Assembly: GCF_000485595.1 (NCBI RefSeq)
Contig: NW_014577385.1
Span: forward strand, 44,793 to 67,172
Direction of reading: 5' to 3'
DNA from: Priapulus caudatus
Taxonomy: Eukaryota > Priapulida > Priapulimorpha > Priapulimorphida > Priapulidae
Length of the DNA: 22,380 nt
Shown here: piece after piece, positions 1 through 7,676 of the stretch
How the letters are laid out: each line of letters starts with the position of its first letter
Numbering within the stretch: position 1 is the stretch's first letter
Notes under the pieces: generated by a model
What the model was told of the DNA's origin: nothing
Seen by the model: only the letters and a program-made list of their open reading frames with translations
Database searches by the model: none
Program-made: the position numbers and the translations under genes

Positions 1-36
<36 letters not shown>

Positions 37-53
37 TATGTATATATATATAT
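1..53. repeat. (TA)n microsatellite
   Basis: Almost pure TA dinucleotides from the window start, interrupted by tgtacatatg at 32-41. A CT-rich stretch (65-180) follows. No gene is seen between here and the PPP1R3 exon. Confidence 0.9.
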
Positions 54-245
54 CTTTCTTTTGATCTATAGATCTCTCCCTCTCCCCCTCTCTTTCACTT
101 CTCGCGTTCCTTCTTTTCTTGTTTCTTATCACCCATCTCTCATCCCTGCATACTCTACTTATCTTTCTCAATCTCCTTCCTGATCTCTCGTTGTAGTGTG
201 CGTATCACAATATGCGGTGTTGTATGTTAAAGTCATTATTCTGTC

Positions 246-420
246 GTGTTGCCCTCTATGTAACGTTTTGCAATCGGTTTTACGTGTCAGTGACATCGTC
301 ATTGCAGATTCGCGATGCGACCATCTACATTAGAACTGTGTCCATGTCGCGCTCTATGTAACGTATCTCACCCCATCATCCTCACGCGTCCGTGACTTTC
401 TCGTTGCAGGTTCACGATGC
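246..420 (+). repeat. Diverged tandem duplication of the PPP1R3 acceptor/start region
   Basis: The block ctctatgtaacg occurs at 254-265 and 352-363. Each copy is followed by a g(t)cattgcag or tcgttgcag acceptor-like sequence and then a cgATGc context (ATG at 315 and at 417). The offsets are 98-102 bases. The upstream ATG opens a frame of about 24 codons that stops before the real start. Confidence 0.65.
404..416 (+). promoter_or_regulatory. 3' splice site and short leader before the PPP1R3 start codon
   Basis: A pyrimidine-rich run (ctttctcgttgcag) ends in AG at 408-409 and is followed by gttcacg and the ATG at 417. This suggests that the single coding exon is preceded by an intron and an untranslated exon that lies outside the window or has not been recognised. 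A second, related AG plus ATG arrangement lies about 100 bases upstream. Confidence 0.6.
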
Positions 421-1391
421 CCGTGGACTGCGGCTTACGCTCGGCCAGTCCGCCCTTTTACGACCTCCTCTCGTTCTCGTCGCCTAACCTCATGATGCCG
501 GGCGGTGCGATCGACATGACCGGTTACCCGCACAACGGCTACAGCGTCTACCACCGCGCCGACTTCCCCTACGACCGCTACTGGAGCAAGGAGCCCAGCA
601 TCGTTGCCGCACTTCCGGCAAAGTCCGCTCTCTACTGCCACCACGCCGAGGTTCCCGTCTCTGGAGAGAGAAAAGATTTCTCGCGCGTCGTCGCGGGGCG
701 GAGGAAGAAGCGCGTGCGATTCGCCGACGACGACGGGCTCGCGCTCGAGACCGTGCGTGTGATGAGCGAGCCGTCGCAGTACCCGCCGCGTCTCGACGCC
801 GACACGCTCGCGTTGGCGCGCGCCGGCGCCGCCGCCTCGGCGACCCTCGACGAGACGTGGCGCCTCGCGTTCGAGCCGCCGGCCGCCGCCGACTACTGCG
901 CGTTCCGGCGGTCGCTCGCGTCGGCGTCGGCGTGCCTCGAGCACGTCTCCGTGAGCGAGCACGCGCTCGCGGGCACGGCGAAGGTGCGTGACGTCGCGTA
1001 CGAGAAGGACGTCGGTGTTCGCGTGACGTTCGATTCGTGGGGATCGCACGTCGACATCCCCGCGTCGTACGTCAACGACGGCGGCGTCGCGATCGCCGGC
1101 CCCGGCGGCGGCGCACACTTCAACACGTTCTCCTTCGTCGTCCACATCCCGCCGGAGGCGGAGGACGCCGACGCTCGCATCGAGTTCTGCGTGTACTTCC
1201 GCAGCGGAGGCGAAGAGCACTGGGACAGCAACGGTGGTGAGAACTACGTTCTGCTGCCAACGGCGAAGCATAGACGCGCGCCGCGCGACGATGCCCGACT
1301 CTCGCCGCACACAGACGTTCTCTTGTTGGGCGACATCGGCCCCGACTTTGCCATATGGAACATGCTGGACACGTCGCGGCCGTACTGGTAG
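417..1391 (+). CDS. PPP1R3: Glycogen-targeting regulatory subunit of protein phosphatase 1 (PPP1R3 family)
   Basis: This 324-residue single-exon reading frame encodes a scaffold that brings the PP1 catalytic subunit to glycogen, where PP1 dephosphorylates glycogen synthase and phosphorylase. Seen directly: a basic run followed by the PP1-docking RVxF motif KKRVRF (residues 97-102), then a CBM21 domain at about 150-279. The domain carries the family blocks VRVTFDSWGSH (201-211), FNTFSFVVHIP (235-245), ADARIEFCVYF (251-261) and WDSNGGENY (269-277), which contains the glycogen-contacting residues. The length fits PPP1R3B/C/D-type subunits. The N terminus holds a Ser/Pro-rich SPPFYDLL segment. 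The tail ends DTSRPYW. The ATG lies 7 bases after a good 3' splice site (TTGCAG at 404-409), so upstream exons are probably 5' UTR. The coding region is strongly GC- and CpG-rich compared with its flanks. The family call is secure; the vertebrate subtype cannot be assigned. Confidence 0.95.
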   Translation: MPVDCGLRSASPPFYDLLSFSSPNLMMPGGAIDMTGYPHNGYSVYHRADFPYDRYWSKEPSIVAALPAKSALYCHHAEVPVSGERKDFSRVVAGRRKKRVRFADDDGLALETVRVMSEPSQYPPRLDADTLALARAGAAASATLDETWRLAFEPPAAADYCAFRRSLASASACLEHVSVSEHALAGTAKVRDVAYEKDVGVRVTFDSWGSHVDIPASYVNDGGVAIAGPGGGAHFNTFSFVVHIPPEAEDADARIEFCVYFRSGGEEHWDSNGGENYVLLPTAKHRRAPRDDARLSPHTDVLLLGDIGPDFAIWNMLDTSRPYW

Positions 1392-2013
1392 TCGTGGCGA
1401 CGCTGGGTGGTTGGCTGGCTGTCCGGTGCGACGTGCCGAGAATTGTTCTCAAGGGAGTGATTTTCACTTTGGAGATTATGCTGAGGCGGAGATTTGGTTT
1501 CTACAGGATGTGATTTATATTTATCGACATATCGCGCGTGGGCGTGCACGCGCGAGACAGTTGTTTGTAGTCGTTGATTTCATTCGTGTGTACAATAGCA
1601 CCGTTTGTAATATTCTCAGGAAGTGAGACACTGACAAGAATTTTTGTATACAGGCCTACTTTAGTAGCGCGTATGTTCCACGTTGGACGTACGGATCCCA
1701 ACATGACTGTTCTATCTCATTGTCAATAGATTTCGTTTGGTTTCGTTTTAAAAAAAATGAATATGTTGTACATACATTAATTTTGGTGGTTGAAATGCGG
1801 CGTGACGTAATGTAAGGTATATCTATAGCATGTCTGTACATAGGGTGAGAGTGTGCAATCAAAAGCGCCGAAACGTCTTTTTGCGATGAATGCGCAACAA
1901 TGCAGTGATGCTGCAGATTTCGAGTAGTATTTGTGTCAAGAATCATGATCGTCATCAATGCGGTTCTGCGGTCTCTACTGAGGCTACTGTGACTACTGTG
2001 ACTAATTTAGTTG

Positions 2014-2200
2014 TGTGTGTAGCGGAGGCATGGTCCGTGTCCACTGGCCATAGATATACTGCCACTACCCCCGTGTGTGAAATGGAGGCCTGGACCGTGT
2101 CCACTAGTCGTAGATATACTGCCACTACCCCCGTGTGTGTAGCGGAGGCCTGGACCGTGTCCACTGGTCATAGATATACTGCCACTACCCCCGTATGGGG
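2014..2200 (+). repeat. 60-bp minisatellite, three copies
   Basis: The core ccactggccatagatatact-gccactacccccgtgtg repeats at exactly 60-base spacing (blocks at 2041, 2101 and 2161) with a few substitutions per unit. As the period is a multiple of three, both strands stay open through it (for example RYTATTPV on the + strand). Differences between units change amino acids freely, so I do not regard this as coding. Confidence 0.9.
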
Positions 2201-2785
2201 TTCGACGAGTTTATTGCTAGATGCTACTAAGCTATAAAGTTCAGCAGAGATGAACCGACTTTTGTGTTAGTGCACGCACGATCGTGCGTGCAATATAACG
2301 TCCAAGAATGTCGGCCAGATGCACGGCTGTGGAATAACCTGCCCAGGAGTTCCTGCCGCGCTGCTTCTTTCTAGGATATTAGGTGTTTTTTTTCTCCTAC
2401 ATCGGGGACGTTTTTCACGTTGACAATAAGGCCAGTGTGCAGTTTGCAGTGGTAGTAACGTGAGTGACTGTGGTTGGTGCATCGTGAGCACACTGGTACC
2501 GCCCCTAAGTCGCTTCTTCCCGCATTAGTGCAGAGTTTTCGCCGACTCGTGTTTCGCGCGCGCCTTGATGCGTCGGCATGTAGGATTTGCTGTGATCTTC
2601 CGCGTTTTGTTGCCTACATCAGTATCACAGTCGTTAGAGAGACTCCCGTCCCACATTTGCTTCGTTCCGGGGAACGAATGAACAATCCGTGCTGAGTGAC
2701 AGCGATAATGAAATCTTGGTCCGGGGCAAGTATAGAGGGCGCTGAATCGCAATGCCAAATGATGACGACCACTGTGTAAATTATC

Positions 2786-2793
2786 TGTAAATA
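2786..2793 (+). promoter_or_regulatory. Pumilio-type element TGTAAATA
   Basis: Exact match to the UGUANAUA consensus bound by PUF/Pumilio proteins, in the presumptive PPP1R3 3' UTR. Function is inferred only from the motif and its location. Confidence 0.4.
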
Positions 2794-3092
2794 ACAGACC
2801 GACGAAATGTTCTTGTATATTTTTTATTACTCCCACGTCTTACATCGCGAATCATTTCGCAGCCTCCTCCCACTTGCATGTTCTGCTCTTGCGGCGTTCG
2901 GTAGCTAATATTGTGCCCTACTTGCCAGTATTAGTCAAGCTCGAAATCGTTTCACGAAATTGAAAGACCACTGGTGATAGATACTCTTTCAGTTTTCGTC
3001 CCCAAGTGAGGGTCACTGCTGTTTATTATTTACTTCAGATGTGACTAACGCTCGCATGTTCGCAACTAATGAATTTCATTATGCCGACAATT

Positions 3093-3100
3093 TGTAAATA
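3093..3100 (+). promoter_or_regulatory. Second Pumilio-type element TGTAAATA
   Basis: A second exact UGUANAUA match, 307 bases after the first and about 230 bases before the proposed polyadenylation signal. A near match (TGTAAATG) occurs at 3312. Confidence 0.4.
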
Positions 3101-3326
3101 TAGGACCTACGATTTTCGCTTGCAATTGTTTACTGGTATTTGATATTATAGTATTGCGGTAAATTTATTTACCTAGTGTCGGTGCCAAATCGGAACGGTT
3201 AGTGTTTAGAATTTTTATTGGGTGGAACACGTGTATCATCTAACAATCTAACCTGAAGTATTAGTAGTTGTGTATGGTGTTGTGGAGTATTATTACTCTT
3301 TTCAGCTCAGTTGTAAATGTCTTTCA

Positions 3327-3332
3327 AATAAA
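3327..3332 (+). terminator. Polyadenylation signal AATAAA
   Basis: Canonical hexamer on the + strand with a GT-rich downstream element about 50 bases later. It is the best candidate for the end of the PPP1R3 transcript. Confidence 0.5.
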
Positions 3333-3392
3333 TCCTTATATATAATGTTTGAAATATTCTACTGCCATGCTTATTTTAGGTGTGTTATTGTT

Positions 3393-3395
3393 GAC

Positions 3396-3429
<34 letters not shown>

Positions 3430-3512
3430 GTGACGATGATGATGATGATGATGGTGGCGATGACGATGATGATAATGGATGATGTTGATGTTAGTGACGA
3501 TGACGATGATGT
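3393..3512. repeat. (GAT/GAC)n trinucleotide microsatellite
   Basis: About 120 bases of GATGAT/GACGAT units with occasional GTG and GTT. It translates to poly-Asp or poly-Met in different frames, which creates spurious open frames. It lies just past the proposed poly(A) site. Confidence 0.95.
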
Positions 3513-3627
3513 TGTTGTGGTCCTACAGAATGCAGTTCGCATATATGCGCGAGCGACTTCCCTGACTACTGGAAATACAGGTTCCTGTTTTCGCGTTGTG
3601 TAGCCGAGTTGAATGTGAAGGTCACAT

Positions 3628-3729
3628 ATTGTACCAACAGCTCCAGGAAACGGTATTGCTAGGGTTAGAATACCCCTGTTGTATTGACGTTAGTCACACA
3701 GCCTGGTCGGGTTAATTGTACCAACAGCT
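3628..3729 (+). mobile_element. 72-bp repeat unit flanked by a 15-bp direct repeat
   Basis: ATTGTACCAACAGCT occurs at 3628-3642 and again at 3715-3729, bracketing 72 bases. The last 26 bases of the body (3689-3714, beginning GTTAGTCACACAGCC) recur perfectly in inverse orientation at 17400-17425, and the rest of the body is recognisably similar there. The flanks could be a target-site duplication of a short retroposon. Because TGTACC also follows the body in the second copy, a partial head-to-tail duplication is an alternative. Confidence 0.5.
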
Positions 3730-5517
3730 ATATAGTGCATGCATGCGTGCTTTCTTATATCAACATATTTCCGGACGCGAAGAGAATATATATAGATGCT
3801 GACACCATCAAAATCAAACCTAACGAGTCCATAATTTGCATGATTTATGCTCACCGTGACGGCTGCATTGTTGAAACATCAACAGAAATGTTACACAGAC
3901 GCACGCACGCACGCACGCAGACGGGCACGCGCGCGAACACGGACTGTTTACGGATATACCAAGAGTCCAAGAGTACCGTTATCAAAAACATCACACGGCC
4001 TGATACATGACATACATTGTATGTCTTAAAAATCTTCTATCTAATGGGGTCACGTACACGGATGCAACTGAATTATCAATAGGTAGAATAAGGAATGACG
4101 CATAGTAGCATACTAGAATATCAAAGATGCATGCATATTATGATATAGTTAACATTCCTAGACAGTAGTAATATATCAGATATCACCGAGGTAACCAAAC
4201 ATTCCGAGGAAGCACAGGGGGCGCTGCGCTCAGAGCATGGGGAATGGATTTTATAAAGAAAGCAAAGAGAATAAACGAAAACTTTCTACGAACATGACGC
4301 TAGACAAATAGAAGATATAGACATTTGGCATTAACTCAAATATAACTGCCAAACGAGCAAGCTAGCACGTTTACGAGGGAACAATTAACGCGCACAAGTT
4401 TAAATAAGGGAACGGCTGCATGACATAGACAAAGGCACATGTGCCTCGACCAGCGCGGTCCTGCATGGATGTCAAGGACCGAGGACAGTATATATATATA
4501 TAGGCCATCTAGTTCCTGCAACGATTTAATTTTCACGTCCAATGTTCACGATTGACGATCACAAATAACGTGAAATCTATTCGCCGCTCAAGCAGCTATA
4601 TATATAGAGCTGCCACGAAGCCCCAACATTCCTAGCGACCAAAATAATATTAGAAGGTTCGCCGACCTCTTACATACTAAGCCTGCGAGAACGTCCGAAA
4701 GGTTTTGCTCTGCAAGATTAATCTGTTATCCTAAAAATAAACACTAAAATAGGTAAAATTAATCATTGTTACGTTAACATACATAACTACGTTTCATTAA
4801 TTACCTAATTTACATACGAAAACCCCTTACATCTTCAATTGGTAAATGGTATTATATTAGAGCCAGTAAAAAATCCGTTAAATTTCCTTTTACCGGGCGG
4901 CAGTAAACCTAAACAAACATAAATTATTGCCCCGTTAGCATTTCCACAGTGTTACGTACCTGTCATTTCTTCCTCTTTCTATTTCTTTATAATTATTTAA
5001 TTTTGTTTCATGCTCATATCATTTTTTTATTTATCATTTTTTTCATTCAAGAAACGAGTTTTTACCGTGCGCTACAAGGAAAGGTTAATATGCGCAAACA
5101 CTTCGCGAATTGTACTTTTGATAGAACATGTCCCAGGCCCCTTGCCAGGCTCCTAGCTGGGACCAATAACAGCTGATCGCTGCGCGTGTGCATGTCTATC
5201 GAGGGAGGCATTGGGGGGGGGGGAGCACGTGTTGTTAGGTTGCTATGCAGAAGCACTGCTCAAAAACTGGCAAGAAATACGCAAATGACTCATGTGCAAG
5301 TGTAATTTGATGCTTGGCTACGAGCCCAAAAACAGTGACAGGAACTATATGGTTTTAATTTAGACTGGCTCCATATGTCGTTGAGAATTAATCCTGACGA
5401 ACAGCCAGGGACGTCAAGTCAGTCTAATTCGGTCTGGTGTACGTATTATAAATCACCAATTGTTGCACGAATCAAGCATAAGTACCCACTTTGATATAAA
5501 ATCTCGTTATCCCGTAA
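3730..5517. other. Intergenic sequence without recognisable genes
   Basis: AT-rich sequence with short open frames only. There is a (GCAC)n-type microsatellite at about 3898-3935, a short (TA)n at 4489-4502 and a G-run at 5213-5223. No conserved protein, tRNA-like box structure or paired splice sites were seen. Confidence 0.6.
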
Positions 5518-5783
5518 AGGGCTGGACACACTAGGCAATTTCATCGGGCGACTCAATCGCCGGTGAAAATAGCCTAATGTGTCCAGTCAGTCGCCGCCGA
5601 TTTAGTCGCCCGATTTAGTCGCCCCATTTAGTCGCTCCGATTCAATCGCATGGATCAAAACGTTTTAATATTATCGGGCGATTATTTGAGTCGCGAGACT
5701 TTATCGCCTAGTGTGTCCACTCGACTCTCGCGATAAAGTCGCCCGATTAGATCGAATTAAAATCTCCTAGTGTGTACGGCCCT
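5518..5783. mobile_element. 266-bp MITE with PIF/Harbinger-like TAA target duplication
   Basis: The ends AGGGCTGGACACACTAGG and (reverse complement of the right end) AGGGCCGTACACACTAGG form imperfect terminal inverted repeats, continuing into A/T-rich homology. TAA abuts both ends (5515-5517 and 5784-5786), the 3-bp duplication expected of Harbinger-type transposition. There is no transposase frame. The interior holds tandem CGATTTAGTCGCC-type units at about 5595-5650. Confidence 0.75.
5595..5652. repeat. Short tandem repeat inside the MITE
   Basis: Four consecutive variants of gatttagtcgccc/gattcaatcgc at about 14-15-base spacing. Inverted copies of the same motif (gcgataaagtcgcccgatt, 5731-5749) sit in the right half of the element. 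Confidence 0.7.
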
Positions 5784-6025
5784 TAAGCTCCACCATGTGA
5801 TTTCGTTTTATATTTTTTTCTTTATTAGCCGAGGGTGCATTAATTTCGTGTTTTAGTATTACGAGAACATCTTCTGTCGAACGATGTGTTATTATACGAA
5901 ATTATTACACAAACTGTTAAATTAATTGTTATTATTATTACTTATACTGTACAAAGTATCATTATGGCGATAGGCATTATGAAAATTTTAATATTACCAG
6001 CATACATCGCATAATACGTGATAAT

Positions 6026-6026
<1 letters not shown>

Positions 6027-6057
<31 letters not shown>

Positions 6058-6075
6058 CGTGCGTGCGTGCGTGCG
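6027..6075. repeat. Compound (TA)n(TG)n(TGCG)n microsatellite
   Basis: Alternating purine-pyrimidine tract, about 50 bases, running from TA through TG to TGCG units. Confidence 0.9.
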
Positions 6076-6623
6076 TGATTCTGGGGAATCTATTCATCTG
6101 TCAATCTATCCATCCATCCACCCAATTCACCCGCTCATCTACCTAGCAATCCAGTGAGCCCATCCACCGTATAAACGTCAACAATTGACTCTGGTTGCAT
6201 GCACATAACGCGTACAGTACACGTGTACGTTACTCTTCCACATCACGTTTTTGCAAAAGCCTTGGAAAGTGCGGCCGTGAAAAGACAGCGAAAAAAAAGT
6301 GTCAAAACCGCATTTTAGAAAGTAGGCCTACGTCTATCGCTGACTATCCTAGCAGCGGCTTGTTTACAAGTTTATGCCTATAGTACTGCTGCACTCAAGT
6401 GTTTACTCAACGTTATCTCAACATCATCATTTTTGAATAATCTGGCATTGAAAACTTATAGTTCTGTGCAAGCACAGTATGCATCCGTAGATATTAATAA
6501 AATTTATACTATGTGCGCGTGTGCATGCGTGCGTGCGTGCGTAAACAAACACCCGTCCAGTAAAAGATGGGTGCGCGAATCAAAACAAGTTCGTCTGCGA
6601 CAAGTTTTCAAAAGCAAACACTA

Positions 6624-6629
6624 TTTATT
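6624..6629 (-). terminator. Candidate polyadenylation signal of the peroxidase gene
   Basis: TTTATT on the + strand reads AATAAA on the - strand, about 790 bases past the peroxidase stop codon. It is the first canonical hexamer I noticed downstream. Use of this site is inferred. Confidence 0.35.
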
Positions 6630-6667
6630 TCGACGTCAGATAATTGCTTGCTGGTTATACAAACCAA

Positions 6668-6757
6668 TAACACACCAGCACACACGCACACCAACACACG
6701 CACGTACGCACACACACTGACACACGCGCGCACACACACACGCACGCACAGCCATAC
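6668..6757. repeat. (CA/CACG)n microsatellite
   Basis: About 90 bases of CA dinucleotides mixed with CACG units. Confidence 0.9.
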
Positions 6758-6954
6758 GCAGGTACCTACAGCTTATGATGCAAATTGGCCAGGCCTATGA
6801 GAACTACATGTACCCAGCTAGCTAGCTGTGCAGATCTTGCACACATACTGGCTAGAATTACAGACACGCTGCAAGAAGAAGCCCTGACGAATTGTAAAGG
6901 GACGGACACTTTTACATATCACACCACCTCCCATCCGTTACTACCCCACTACAC

Positions 6955-7420
6955 CACCCACGCTGCTCTCTCCTCCGTCTCTCCCCTCTGCGCCCATTCC
7001 CCCATCTCTCCCCTTCATGCTACTGCCTCTCTCCTCTCTGCGCCACTCCTCCCTATCTCTCCTCTCCACGCCCCTTCCCCCATCTCTCCTTTCTGCGCAC
7101 CTCCCCCATCCCTCCTCTCCACATCTCTCCCCTCCACGCTACTCCCTCTTTTCCCTCCATGCTAACCCTCCCCACCTCTCTTCTTTGCTGCTGCCCCTCC
7201 CCCATTTCTCCTCTTTGCGCTGCCCCTCCCTCACCTCTCCTCTCCGTGTCACCCCCTCTCCATTTCTTCGCTCCACGGTACCCCCCCCCCTCCACGTCAC
7301 TCCCTCTTTCTCCTCTACGCTACCCCTTCCCCATATATTCCTTCTATGCCCCCCTCCTCCATCTCTCCTCTTCGCACCACCCCCTTCCCCTATCGCTCCT
7401 CTCCGTGCCACCTCCTCCAT
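6955..7420. repeat. Pyrimidine-rich degenerate minisatellite ending at the peroxidase stop codon
   Basis: About 17 imperfect units of 20-31 bases, each of the form (t)ccccatctctcctct followed by a cgc/tgc-ac boundary (for example ctccacgctac and ctctgcgccac). The + strand is nearly all C/T and the - strand nearly all G/A. The array ends in ccatcac at 7417-7423, which overlaps the TGA stop of the peroxidase. In the transcript it would be a G/A-rich 3' UTR. Open frames across it are low-complexity artefacts. Confidence 0.85.
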
Positions 7421-7676
7421 CACTGCAGCTTGCGTAGTTGCTCGGCGGGAGGGAAGTACCAGTATGTGCCCGACACGGCGCGCGTAATGCGCATGATATC
7501 GTCGTTGACGCGATCGCCACCGCCGCCGCCGCCCACCATGCGCTCCAGCATGAACTCAAAGTTCTCCGGAGCGGCGGCAAAGCCGATGAAGAAGAGACCG
7601 GATTCTCCGCTCACCGTGCCGTACGGCATCGACTGTCGCACGATCTCGAACTTCTTTGGATGATCGAACGCGTGGC
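7420..7676 (-). CDS. DyP peroxidase, last coding exon (exon 11)
   Basis: The acceptor tctcacacacacag precedes GCCACGCG. The first two bases complete a Gly codon begun in exon 10. The exon encodes HAFDHPKKFEIVRQSMPYG, which contains the distal catalytic arginine, then GESGLFFIGFAAAPENFEFML, a glycine run, and TRAVSGTYWYFPPAEQLRKLQ followed by TGA. These are the standard C-terminal blocks of YfeX-type peroxidases. The GGGGGG stretch between MLERMV and DRVNDD is a small lineage-specific loop. The stop codon coincides with the edge of the pyrimidine-rich minisatellite. Confidence 0.95.

Larger units (their letters stand above)
1392..3350 (+). other. Probable 3' untranslated region of the PPP1R3 gene
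   Basis: No coding exon is supported between the TAG stop and a canonical AATAAA at 3327-3332. The AATAAA is followed by a GT-rich stretch (ggtgtgttattgttg, about 3380-3395), the usual arrangement of a cleavage site near 3345-3355. The interval contains a 60-bp minisatellite and two TGTAAATA elements. The UTR extent is inferred; an earlier cleavage site is possible. Confidence 0.5.
5784..6900. other. Intergenic / distal 3' region of the peroxidase gene
   Basis: AT-rich sequence with no coding evidence. It holds compound TA/TG/TGCG microsatellites at 6027-6075, a TGCG tract near 6510-6540 and a CA/CACG tract at 6668-6755. The segment closest to 7420 may be 3' UTR of the - strand gene. Confidence 0.6.

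Noticed and set aside
435-1310. Long antisense open frame (291 codons) across the PPP1R3 exon
   Set aside because: It is the shadow of a GC-rich coding exon; its product is Arg/Val-rich with no domain, while the + strand encodes a clear CBM21 protein.
6955-7487. Pro/Ser/Leu-rich frames across the C/T tract
   Set aside because: Low-complexity translation of a degenerate minisatellite; no conserved sequence.
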